A stretch of 64,000 nt of DNA, taken from the NCBI RefSeq assembly GCF_004664715.2, contig NC_051063.1, forward strand, positions 113,198,829 to 113,262,828, written 5' to 3'. Under the pieces are notes generated by a model that was not told where the DNA came from, ran no database searches, and worked only from the letters and a program-made list of their open reading frames with translations. Of this stretch, positions 34,840-45,307 are shown in pieces (position 1 is the first letter of the stretch; each line of letters begins with the position of its first letter). The position numbers and the translations under genes are program-made. Source of the DNA: Peromyscus leucopus (lineage: Eukaryota > Chordata > Mammalia > Rodentia > Cricetidae).

Positions 34840-34981
34840 GAGCTGGGCATATGGTGCACATCTTTAAACTCAGGAGGCAGAGGTAGGTGAGTTGGAGGCC
34901 AGTGTGACCTGCAAAGAGAGTTCCAGGGCAACCAGAGCTACCAGGGCTACACAGAAACCCTGTCTGGAAAAACAAAAAGAC
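34840..34981 (+). mobile_element. Old B1 SINE
   Basis: 'gagctgggcatatggtgcacatctttaaactc' to 'ctacacagaaaccctgtctgg' is a diverged B1 in sense orientation. Confidence 0.75.
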
Positions 34982-35125
34982 AACAGCAAAAAGTTGTTTT
35001 CATGTTAATGTTAATGTTAATGTTGGAGAAACTTGAAAATTTTTATGTAAATGCTGATTTATTTTTACTTTAATGTTATTATTTTATAGCTGAGCTTTGT
35101 AATTTTATTTTTTTCTTTGTTTATA

Positions 35126-35131
35126 ATTAAA
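35126..35131 (+). terminator. Polyadenylation signal ATTAAA
   Basis: ATTAAA lies 23 nt before the first A of the retrocopy A-tail (35155), a typical spacing. It marks the 3' end of the copied RNA. It is the second most common mammalian signal hexamer. Confidence 0.85.
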
Positions 35132-35166
35132 GAAATGCCACTTACTTAAATGGTAAAAAAAACAAA

Positions 35167-35182
35167 AAAAAACACCAAACCA
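35167..35182. repeat. Right target-site duplication of the Hnrnpr retrocopy
   Basis: Exact copy of 32592-32607, directly after the A-tail (A8 C then an A run merging with the repeat). Confidence 0.93.
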
Positions 35183-35757
35183 GATGTCCTAAACCTTCAT
35201 TTCAATTATAGCTGTGCTACATTCTGTCTTGGGCATACCTGGAATAGACAGGGAATCTGCTATAAATACGGGTAAAAACAAATGAAGATCAAGTGAAGGA
35301 GTAAATGTGAAGCATTTGACACTTAGCACTAAAGTGTCTGGTCAAGAGAGGAAAAGGGGAGGAGTCAGCTGCACAGACAAACCAAGGGAAATGAGGAAGC
35401 TTTTTTGGACATTTGCAATGTCACCTTGCCTGGGCTGAACTACAATTCCCAGTTCTCCATGTCTTGCTTGTTTCTAATTAGGGTGAGCCATGGGATTCAA
35501 GAAGAGATCCCTGTGTAATATCCGAAGGCTCCCAAGAAAAGAGGCCACCATTTTGTCACAGACTCTCTCCTTTTTATACTGGCCTGTCTCTTTGCATCGT
35601 CAACAGCAAGGCCAAAACAGTGAGACACTTCCAAGTGTCTGAAAATAATTTGATGTTAATAACATTGTAGTTATTCCCTGAAATGATGGAGAGTTAATTG
35701 TTAAAAGAAATGATGTAAAACTTTCTTAAAGAGAAAAGCAAAGGCTTGAGAAAATGA
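35183..35757. other. Unassigned region with a ZNF143-like motif
   Basis: No gene is seen. ACTACAATTCCCAG at 35439-35452 equals the core of the ZNF143/SBS motif. The surrounding text may be an old LTR or DNA repeat I cannot name. Confidence 0.35.
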
Positions 35758-35769
35758 CTGACTATAAAT

Positions 35770-35832
<63 letters not shown>

Positions 35833-35994
35833 GTTTTTCGAGACAGGGTTTCTCTGTGTAGCTTTGCGCCTTTCCTGGAACTCACTTGGTAACCCAGGCT
35901 GGCCTCGAACTCACAGAGATCCGCCTGCCTCTGCCTCCCAAGTGCTGGGATTAAAGGCGTGCGCCACCAACGCCTGGCCTGACTATAAATTCTT
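35758..35994 (-). mobile_element. Very young B1 SINE with a 60-bp T tract
   Basis: The duplication CTGACTATAAATTCTT flanks it (35758-35773 and 35979-35994). A pure T run (about 35772-35831) is the reversed A-tail. The body 35832-35978 is close to the young cricetid B1 consensus. Confidence 0.95.
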
Positions 35995-38739
35995 AAAGGC
36001 ATTAGTCTTTGTGTTAATGTTTTAAACTTCAGAGATGACTGAAGGGGAGGCACAGGAAATAGTTCCTTTCTCTAGAACTCATAGTCCCAAGGTCTTACTC
36101 ATATTACATATGGTGCTTTCTTGTCTCTTCAAAATTTTCAAGTTTCCCACCAGAGTGCTATCACTGTTAGTTAATGTGCTCAGATCTCTGTCCCAGCTCC
36201 TGGTGTGTCCTTCCCTCCCATTTACCATCAAAGTTCTCTAGAAGAGTTCATTTTACATTTTCCTTCTTGTCATTTTATCCTTATTTTTAACTCACCACAA
36301 ACTTATTTCTATCACTCTCATTAAGGCTAAGATCCCCACAACATTTCAGTCTCATGGTCGGTTTTGAATCGTGTATTCAGCTGTGTATTTTGTAAATCTT
36401 AAAGACATCTGACATTTCAAGGTCCCAAGCTGAGCTTGCATTCTTGCCTGGGGTATTTCCCCAAGTGTGCCTTCTTTCCACAAGTAATGCTGTATTAGTC
36501 CAGCTCTGCAGAAAGAAATCCTGACCATTATTTCCCACGAGCAGCAATCACCAAGTCCTGTTGTGTTTGCTTCTAAACTCTACTTTGACTTTATCCAGTT
36601 TCCATCATTCCATCTCCAATGACATCACTATAGTTCATGTTATAATTACAGCTTTTGAGGTTATATTTTCTTCAGTTCAATCTTGCTTCTCTTTCAATCA
36701 CCCTGCCTACTATCTATGGTCAGGAGGCTTACAGGACCAAGAAAAGGAAAAAACTAAAAAGAGAGGTAAGGAGAGAAGCCCATGGGTTTAGAAACTTGAC
36801 GCATTCTCCTCTCTGGGCCACTTCCCTCTAGACAATGTAACTTGCTTTTTTCCAAAGTAATCTCTTTATAGCAGCCATAATTTTATAAAATATAAATCTA
36901 TTTAATAACATTCTAATAGTGATCACTGGTCTTTGAATAAAATAAAATAAATCTTCAGATGGCCATTCTGCATATGTCCTGTCTTTCTGTTCTCTTTCCT
37001 CTCATCTGTCTTCCACATCACCTCTGAAAGCTTGCAAAGGCCATTTGCCCTGTGCAGAACTGCTTTTCCTCTAGTTTCATAGTTCAGTTTACCTACCAAC
37101 TCATGCTGATCATTCAGCTCGTAGATTTAACTCCTGATAGATAGTTTTCTAACTCTGGTCAATCAGACACCTGTCATAAGATAGCTTAGCATACAGCATA
37201 TTCAGGAGAGCAGTATGCACACTGAGCACATCAACCTCACCTACCATAATCCTAACCAAATAGTTAAATGCTCTTGACTATACCATGGATCCAGCTTTTC
37301 CCTGCCACATTTTTTGCATGTAGAACAATGTAATTTTCCATCTATTTTTGGATTTATGAGGGTCTTTATTCAATAATTATTCTAATTCCACAATAAAGTA
37401 TTTAAATACAAATACTACCATTATTTATAGATGAGTAAAATATCATATCAAAGAGACTCAAATATATTAAAAATATATCACAGTAGGAGATTTCAGTGGT
37501 CAAGCCTTTCACCAAAATTAAGTAACCAATATATAGGCATGAAAGTATATGAATGTATACTAGACTGCTTATATAGAATCATCTAGCAATGAATTTGCAG
37601 TAGTAAATTCAGACTAACAGAATTATACTTCCCTACATATTAATGCTCTTTCAAACTTTTTAAATTAATATTTTAATTTTGGAAAAGAAATGTAATTTTA
37701 TCTTAGAACCTTTTCTTCCTGGAAGAGTAACTATTTGGGGTATAAGAAAAAGAATTCTGTCTGCTGAAAATTTGAAAGATTTCCTATTAATGTGAATAAA
37801 CTCTGAAAAGCCATTGCTATGGACTTTTTTTTTTTTTTTAGAATTATCTGCAGAATAACAGAGGCAGGTAATTAAGGGCTAGTCTCTGAAACCAATGGTC
37901 AGTATCTGATATCTAATACTGGATCTGATTGCCTACCTCTGTAACCCAGAGGCAAAAGCAAAAGACAGAAAGACCTGCTGGCAGCTGAACTCTCTAAAGC
38001 TCTCTGTCCTAACAATTTCACTGAAGCCTGGGGTCATACAGCAAGGCTCATAACATCAGCATTTTAATGACATGTCTGGCTTCCTTCTAACACTTGAACA
38101 TTGAGTGTGCATTGAGTTCATATTCCATGCTGAGCACAGCAATATCTTATTAAAAAGGACCCCTGCTTTATTCAGGGTGTATGGCCCTTCCACACCACAC
38201 TAGGGTTAAAGGAAATGAAATGGTACTTGGGAAACTGGAAATATGAGAAAGCACTTTGGTGGTGGCAATGACTGGGCTAATGATTTGAAGAAAGTGGTTA
38301 TGAGATGGCAGGAGCTTGGAAAGGAGGGAAAACGTAGTGTGGAAACACAAAAGGTGCCCTTTATTTCAGTGGACTGAATTTCCCATGTTCCTTACCTATT
38401 TCTAACCTATGTTCCTAACCTATTGTGTTAGCAGCCCTTTAAGAGGTGATTGTTAACTGAGGGCAGAGTCTTCAAAAATGAAATCAATACTCATAAAATA
38501 TATCCCACAGAGTTTACTGTCCCATGAAAGACATTAGACATAAATGCCATACTTCAACTGGACAGTGACCCAGCACCATGGCTAGAAATCTTGATCTTAA
38601 ACTTTTCAGACATGAAAATTACAAAAATAAATTTCCATGTTTTTGCACATTTCCTAGTTTATGAAATTTTGTTATAGCAACTGCCTGAAAAGATTAGAGG
38701 TTAGCTTAGTTTAGAGATTCCTTAGCACTGGAGAACAGG
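35995..38739. other. Long unassigned AT-rich region
   Basis: No supported gene. A T run lies at 37826-37839. The part from 37340 to 37700 is strongly AT-rich and free of repeats I recognise. Confidence 0.4.
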
Positions 38740-39050
38740 AGGGAGTGGGGTGGAGAAACAGAAGATCACGAAGGTCTGTGTGTAAGGTTGTATGTATTTC
38801 TGAGTCTATATGTTGATTATACTTTTCCTTAGGCTCTTTTTTCTTCTATTTGTTTGTCCTATTCTAGTTAGTTCTTTTATCATTATTCTTTAGATGCCTG
38901 TTTATTTTCTAACAAGAGACAGAAAAGATGTGGATTCTGGGAGAGGAGGTGGGTAGGATCTTGGAGGGTTTGAGGAAGGAGAAACCATAATAAGAATATA
39001 TTGTATAGAAAAATCTATTTTCAATAAAAGAAAGAAAAATAGTAGAAAAT
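38740..39050 (+). mobile_element. L1 3' UTR
   Basis: 'agatgcctgtttattttctaac', 'aagagacagaaaagatgtgg' and 'ataagaatatattgtatag..tcaataaaag' are the terminal blocks of a rodent L1 3' UTR. Confidence 0.7.
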
Positions 39051-39239
39051 TACCCTGCTTTCTCTTCAGATCATATTAATATTCCATCTATTTTTGGATA
39101 GATTTAAATCCTGCTCTGTAAGATGGGACCCAACCATACCTGGTACCATTAAATGATCAAAACCTTTATGACTGGCTAGGTCATAGACTCTAGGGAGAAC
39201 CTAATACCATTTTTCTGCTAAATTCACATAATAACAAAT

Positions 39240-40260
39240 TGCTTCCCATTCTTATCTTCACACCCATAGATTAGTATCTCTCAACCCTTTAAAGAAGATT
39301 CCTCTTGCAGTAGATGGTGATTAATAAAGAAAACTAAAACTGTTCAACAACCAGAGAATAAAAGATGGAATCCTCAGCTCTCCGTGGGAAACCTCTATCA
39401 CAAGGCCCCCAAAGCTCTGGGAAAATCATAGAAGGGACAGATAGATTGTAAGAGCCAGTGCTAGTATGCATCTTCTGGGAAACAGTGTTTTCTGGACACA
39501 ATAGTACCACCACACACATGATCTCACAACAGATGTGACTACATGCACAAGATCTATACAAGAACAAACCAACTAAAACCCCAGCACAGATGGGAGAGGA
39601 TCATGAAGTCCCAACTCTATCAGGGAGCTATTAGCAGCTGATGGCTGTTGGTGGATGGAGAGTTGGCTTTTGTCAAGTCTGAAGCTCCTTAGAGACTACT
39701 AATACTCTAGGAGAAGGTCCTACACTTGTGCATATCCAGACAATAATTTTAGTCTTGATCAGAGAAGGTTTTCTTTGTGGTAAATAGGGTGAATAGTGCT
39801 GAATGGTGAAGCTCAAGATTGCCCAAGGTGCTAAGAATAAATTAGGATTGGTTGCTCAGCCCTAAACAGGACATTTGTGCCATCACCTCTAAGGCTCAGG
39901 GAACCTCAGTAGAAGACAGGAAGGATGTAATGATCTAGAAGGTAGAAAGAGTGCTAAATAATATTTCCAGGACATAACATAACTATCACAAACATGAACT
40001 CATCCAGATGCTATGATCTGCATTGGACCAGCACAAGACTGAACTTGTCGATAGTTAGTGATGATAAATGAGGGAGGAGAACACTAATAGATGTTGGAGA
40101 AGAAGCATTCAATCTCTTTAGTTGTATACCCACTAGTGTGGCTACTAGACTCCAATAGATAGGTCCATACCTTTGGACACACAGGTTTTCCTGGTTAAAC
40201 CCAGTTATTCACAAATCAAACCAAAAAGACATAATGTGGGAAATTGATTTGTAGGGAGAA
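39240..40260 (+). mobile_element. Old L1 3' UTR segments
   Basis: 'agattgtaagagccagtgctag', 'gaaacagtgttttctggacac' and 'catgaagtcccaactctatcag' occur in the order of rodent L1 3' UTRs. After about 39720 the match is weaker and could be a second element. Confidence 0.5.
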
Positions 40261-40676
40261 GTGTGGATGTGGTAGAATAGAGATAAAAGAGAGCAGAGTA
40301 GTCAGAATGCATTGCAAATTGGGTTACCAATAGGCTCTCTGCTCAGTTGTAAATGTTTTAAAGAAGGCATGTCATTTCCACAACAAAGGAGCATGGGGAT
40401 ACTGAAGACAAGGGGACAAAACTGGGGACCTGGAGAATGGGTTTTACATCAGAGGGCATAGGATTTCTAGTGATAGTTACTTTTATTTCCACGTGCTCTT
40501 TCCTACAACAGATGAGAATAAGTATCACATACTTATAACCATCTGCTGCACTTGAGTATTTTGATGCCTGACTATTCATTGACAAACATTTCTCGAGTCT
40601 CACTATGAAGTGGCATTTTATAGCAGAGATAGAGATATATGCTATAGTTTAGTTTGCATTGTGGAACTGATAATAT

Positions 40677-40710
40677 GTATGTATATATATATATATGTAT
40701 ATATATATAA
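40677..40710. repeat. (TA)n/(TATG)n low-complexity run
   Basis: Alternating TA with TATG interruptions. Confidence 0.85.
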
Positions 40711-40824
40711 TCACCACACAAATGATAAAATCTATGAAGTATACACCATACTCTATGCTGAGAGACAACAGAGTATACATAGCTGTCCAGAGATGAGTAT
40801 TTGTAATAAGAGTATGTGTGCGAC

Positions 40825-40980
40825 CTTGGTGTTTTACTCATTGGCTGTATGTTCTTGAGGAAGTTACTTACCTTATGGTGCCTTATTCTCTGAATTTTAA
40901 AATGAAGTTCATACTAATAATTTAGTTTTGAGTATACTGAGTATTAAAAGGATTCATAGGTCTAAAGTACTTAAGAGAGT
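40825..40980 (+). repeat. MIR-like ancient SINE
   Basis: 'cttgaggaagttacttacctta', 'ctctgaattttaaaatgaag' and the AGTATTAAAAGGATTC block follow MIR order. Confidence 0.5.
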
Positions 40981-41228
40981 CTGAAAAGGAATGAATTTTT
41001 TTTAGTAAATAGTGTTGTTGGTGATTTCTTGTTAAAACTATCATTATAAATTAGTGCTATGAAAAACATCAAGTATGCACAGAAGAAGAGGGTGGGGAAT
41101 AGACATAGGAAGTCAGAATGTAGATAACTGGATGAGGGAAAGTGCAGATGCTTTAGCAGGATGCATAAATGAAGGGAGAGGGTCACATGAACACTTAGAA
41201 GAAACCTTCCAGATAGAGAAGAGTATTG

Positions 41229-41439
41229 TTGGAACGTTCAAGTGCTTCTGGGGGGAAACCATCTTGGCTTGCTGCAGTCAAGAAATAGTGAAAGATCTCT
41301 TGTACCAGCAATGAGTAAAATTAACTAGAGGATGTTGGAATGTTCAAGTGCTTCTGGGAGAAACCATCTTGGCTTGCTGTGGTCAAGAAATAGTGAAAGA
41401 TCTCTTGTACCAGCAAAGAGAAAAATCAACTGGAGGATG
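41229..41439. repeat. Tandem duplication, two 106-bp units
   Basis: Unit 1 (41229-41334) and unit 2 (41335-41439) both begin TTGGAA(C/T)GTTCAAGTGC and end (T/C)AACT(A/G)GAGGATG. They differ at roughly 8-9 positions, so the duplication is not recent. The unit is not a repeat I recognise. Confidence 0.9.
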
Positions 41440-42257
41440 GAGCTACAGCTCAGTTGAATGAAGAGAGAAGAAAGACCAATTCATCTGGAGGCTTCTGGGA
41501 GAACTGTGGATTTTTCCTCGAGATTAAGATAAATCCATCATAGAGTGGTGGGCAGACAGCAAGATCTCAATGCCTTAGTTAAAAAAATATCCCTGGCCAC
41601 TCTATAGATAATGAACTATAGATGACTCAGCAATTTACGCATTCTCATTTATTGTGCTCATCAGCACAAGAGGCAAACATTGCTGTTACCATTTCATAGT
41701 AAACATTATATGAACCTTGGAAATAAAACATATCAAAAAAAACATATGCCTCTAAGTCTGTGTGCATCATCTACCACTACAAGGTCCTGTTGGGGGTGGG
41801 GCATTCCCCAGTCCTCTGACATGTTCATATTTCAGCATGTTCCTTTTCTTCATATCACCTGTCACATGTATTCTCTCCCTTAGTTGGGCAATTATTGATT
41901 TCATCTCCAATGACAAAGGCAGCATTGTATCCTAGTGTCTCCTTAGTGCACACACACACACAGCAGAAGCTCAGTAGTCATTTGTTAAATGGATGAATGC
42001 AACACGAAAAATGAGATGTTAGATTTGATACATTAACAACAAATACACACTATGTCTGCATATCTCTTACTTTCAAAAGCTTCAGATAATTAGTTATTGT
42101 GCTTGGGAACTTACAGAAGCTGTAGTTCTCTGTACAAGATCTGTTCAAGATTGAGACCCTCAATATTTCATAATGAGGAGGCACCCAAGAGGCACCAACC
42201 CTCCCTGAGGGACTATTGGGCATTAATGGTTGTTGGGAAACATGATATCATCATTTT
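41440..42257. other. Unassigned region
   Basis: No supported gene. A short CA run lies at about 41949-41962. Confidence 0.35.

Positions 42258-42298
<41 letters not shown>
42258..42298. repeat. (TG)n microsatellite
   Basis: TG run of about 40 bp. Confidence 0.95.
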
Positions 42299-42299
<1 letters not shown>

Positions 42300-42344
42300 C
42301 TCTATACATCTATACATAGATATATAAATATAGTAGTGTAGCCA

Positions 42345-42570
42345 CTGCTAAGTTGCCCCTTGCTTTAGTAAATAATCCCTACCCATGGTCAGGCAAGAAA
42401 CTCTAAAATTAGCGGGACATACAGCAAAGAAGACATAAATATAGGAGGGGGTTTGTTGGGAGGAAGGACTCCAGCAAGATAGGGAGGGGATGTAAGTAGG
42501 GAACAAGGAATGAAAATAACTAAATTTATTATTTGAATGCATGAAACTGTCAATAAAATTTAAAAATCCA
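42345..42570 (+). mobile_element. L1 3' UTR fragment
   Basis: 'ggaggaaggactccagcaagatagggagggg' in pieces, then 'tgaaactgtcaataaaattt', resemble the end of a rodent L1 3' UTR. Confidence 0.45.
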
Positions 42571-44914
42571 CAAGTTTTCAAAAGATTATTAGAAAATGTA
42601 AGAAAAATATCTCATAATAAAGGCAAATGAAAAAATCATTAAAAATGCAGAGCACTATACAAAATGAAGCTCTTTTCCCAGCCTTCTTAATGTTCAGCAG
42701 GGTTATTATAATGATTTTCTATAAGTTGCCTCTTCCAAAGAATTAATATGCTACATCTCCATACTTGGAAACAGATAAAAATGAAATAAGATCTCTAAAG
42801 ACTACTATCATAATGCTATTACAAGATGAACAATGGCAATTGCTCTTGTTTTTTTTTTTTTAAGGTTTTCCAGTCTACACATCATTGCTGCATATATCAC
42901 CACAAATTCAGAAGGAATTTAACTTTTTATAAATCATTTATGCATACATACACATACTTTCTGGATCATTTCTGCAGCGATCTCCTTTGCAGTGGCCTTG
43001 GTAAAAGCTGACTGCAGCTTTTATTAAATCCAACCCACATTAAGAATTGGCATTGTTTGAAGGCACTATCAGATGATGCTGAGCTCAGTGTGGGCACCTG
43101 TTTTTGTACCTCATGTCTTCATCAAACAGCAAGCCCTGTCATTCTTTTTTGGAGCTTGTGACTAGGAACAAGCTTGCCTTTTCATTAGTATGTGAAACCA
43201 ATCTCTATGCCTTTATTTCCTTTTGGTGCCAGATAATAAGTAGATGAAAATGATTCCTCAATCTGAACTCTAACACCTCCAAAATTGAGCCCTAGGGAAG
43301 CCAGTGGTAATGCCAAGATGGCATCTTCTCTTCAGATTGTTGGGGAAAAATTAACTCTACCAAGTCTGGGAGAACAAAGACATTTCCACACCACTGGACT
43401 CTGCTGTTCTCCTAGTGGACTGTTGTGAGATGAGGCAAAAAGCTGGGAAACACAGGACTCCAACTTTGACAAGCTGGGCTTCTCAGGTTCTGAACTGGAC
43501 AATATATGTTTTGTGCTACTAAAGCAATAAATACATAACTACTGGATATCTACAGCATACCAAGCACGTGGTGTTACTCTTGTTGTGAAATAACTCATTC
43601 ATAACAACTATTTTATTTTCCTCAATTATATATATTCTATACATAATCAGTAGTAAGAGTTAGATAAATTAAACAACATATCCTAGGTCCTGTATATACA
43701 AATGAACAGAGGTGGAATACCAACTCCAGTGATTTCTCTTCCAGTTTTTTCCTCACTGTTTACTTATATGAGGAAGACATGAGGCACAGCAGAGATACAA
43801 GTATGACTATAAAATGTAATTCCCTTCTATTAACAATAGAATGGTATGTTTCTTTTCTACAATATATTGATAAACTTCCTCACACCAAATAAGTTTTACA
43901 AAATGCCTTATTTTGTAGAATTTAAAATATTCTTCAAACTGGTTTGAGGTTCAGATATCATCTTCAAAGTAGTGATAGTCAGAAGTGAGTGACTCTGCTG
44001 TTGTAATCTGTTAACCTGATCAGGCTCCATTGCTTAGGAAACTGCAATGGATGAGACTGAGACCTCAGTATTAACACCTCATTGAATTTATGTGAATTAC
44101 CCATTTTAGTTAGCTTTAGAAACACTATAGAATTCAATGACTGAAAGGTGACTAAATTCATTATATTGCATAGTAGAGTATAGAATGTTGTTATATCTCA
44201 GAGTGTTATGTGCCTATAAAAGACACAGCACAAAGATATAATTTTACAACCAGAAGGAGACCCTGGAAATCCTAGAGTCAACATATTTTCAGAAACAATT
44301 GCTATTATTAGCAAAAGTTATGTTTTTGCCTGAAAGTCATTGTGTATAACTTCTAAAATTTAATCTTTCAAATGGGAAAAAGTCCCATGACTTGTTGAGA
44401 ATCCGTGGAACCAAGGAGAAAGAACTGTCATCTTGTGGAAAACTCCCATACTCTTTTACCACATGCCTCTTCCTTGAGAGATTTTAGAGGCTCACTACAT
44501 TTGGCCTTACCCTAGTTTCTACAGTTTTCCTTAAGGCTGAGAGAGGGATAAAATGGCTTGCTTTCCAAAGGATACCAGCCATGCCTATGGCAGCACATCC
44601 TAACCAAGGCAATGTAATCTTTCCCATTTAATGTTTTTATTTATAATCTTTTCATTTTGGTCCATTTAATTGTGCAAATTTATATTTTATTGTGAACTTC
44701 TTGCTGTGTTACACAGGTAATTTTAAAGGATAAAGAGAAAATAGCATAGTTTTCTACATCTGTATTCAGAAAAATATAATTGGTAGACCAGGAATATAAT
44801 TTATTCTAGTTTTCTAAATGTGTCATTTTTCAAAATCACTTTGAAGGCATTAATGAGATGGAATCAATGATACAAACAAACAAGGGAAAAGATTAAATAT
44901 AGTTACTGGGGAAA
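42571..44914. other. Unassigned AT-rich region
   Basis: No supported gene. A T run at 42850-42861 and a possible MIR near 43520-43735 ('aagcacgtggtgttactcttg', 'taagagttagataaattaaac') are the only hints. Confidence 0.4.
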
Positions 44915-45160
44915 AAAACTTTCTTTTTCTTTCTTAGGAGGAAGGTCACAAGGTCACAGGTGTCACATATGACAGAATGGCCTCAAGCTTTCTATGTACT
45001 TGAGAATGAGCTTGAACTTCTGATACTCCTTCTTCTACTCCTGTAAGTGCTGGGCAGACAGGCTTGTGCCACATGCCTGGTTTATACAGTGCTGGTAAGG
45101 ACTTTGTGGGTGCTATGCAAGGATTACCAACTGAGCCCCATTTCCAGCTCTGAAGATTAC
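44915..45160 (-). mobile_element. B4-type SINE, minus strand
   Basis: Reversed B1-like text ('gtaagtgctgggcagacagg', 'cttgtgccacatgcc') is followed by a reversed ID-like head ('atgcaaggattaccaactgagc'), the B4 order. Confidence 0.5.
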
Positions 45161-45266
45161 TTCTAGGAAAGGCAAGTAGAGAAGAGAGAAAAATACCTTA
45201 AAAACCTATTTTTCCCCAGTATTTTAAGAAATCCCAACTCTCATGAACCAGACGAGATTATTTGGT

Positions 45267-45268
<2 letters not shown>

Positions 45269-45304
<36 letters not shown>
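45269..45304. repeat. (AC)18 microsatellite
   Basis: Pure AC run of about 36 bp. Confidence 0.96.

Positions 45305-45307
<3 letters not shown>

Larger units (their letters stand above)
32608..35166 (+). pseudogene. Hnrnpr: Processed retrocopy of an alternative Hnrnpr transcript
   Basis: A 2.56-kb insertion bounded by exact 16-bp direct repeats. In order it holds a G-run and CpG-rich 5' UTR (32617-32725), an intronless coding part equal to hnRNP R residues 1-166 (32726-33223), a SINE-derived switch (33224-33324), about 1.8 kb of repeat-rich 3' sequence, ATTAAA (35126-35131) and an A-tail (from 35155). The normal Hnrnpr mRNA would continue into RRM1 at residue 167; here RRM1-3 and the RGG tail are absent. 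Because tail, signal and duplications frame the whole unit, the 3' part belonged to the copied RNA and is not local flanking DNA. The source was probably an Hnrnpr isoform with an alternative last exon. Whether the copy is transcribed is unknown. Confidence 0.92.

Noticed and set aside
35694..36053. 119-codon frame with a long lysine run
   Set aside because: The lysines are the translated B1 A-tail; the rest is translated B1.
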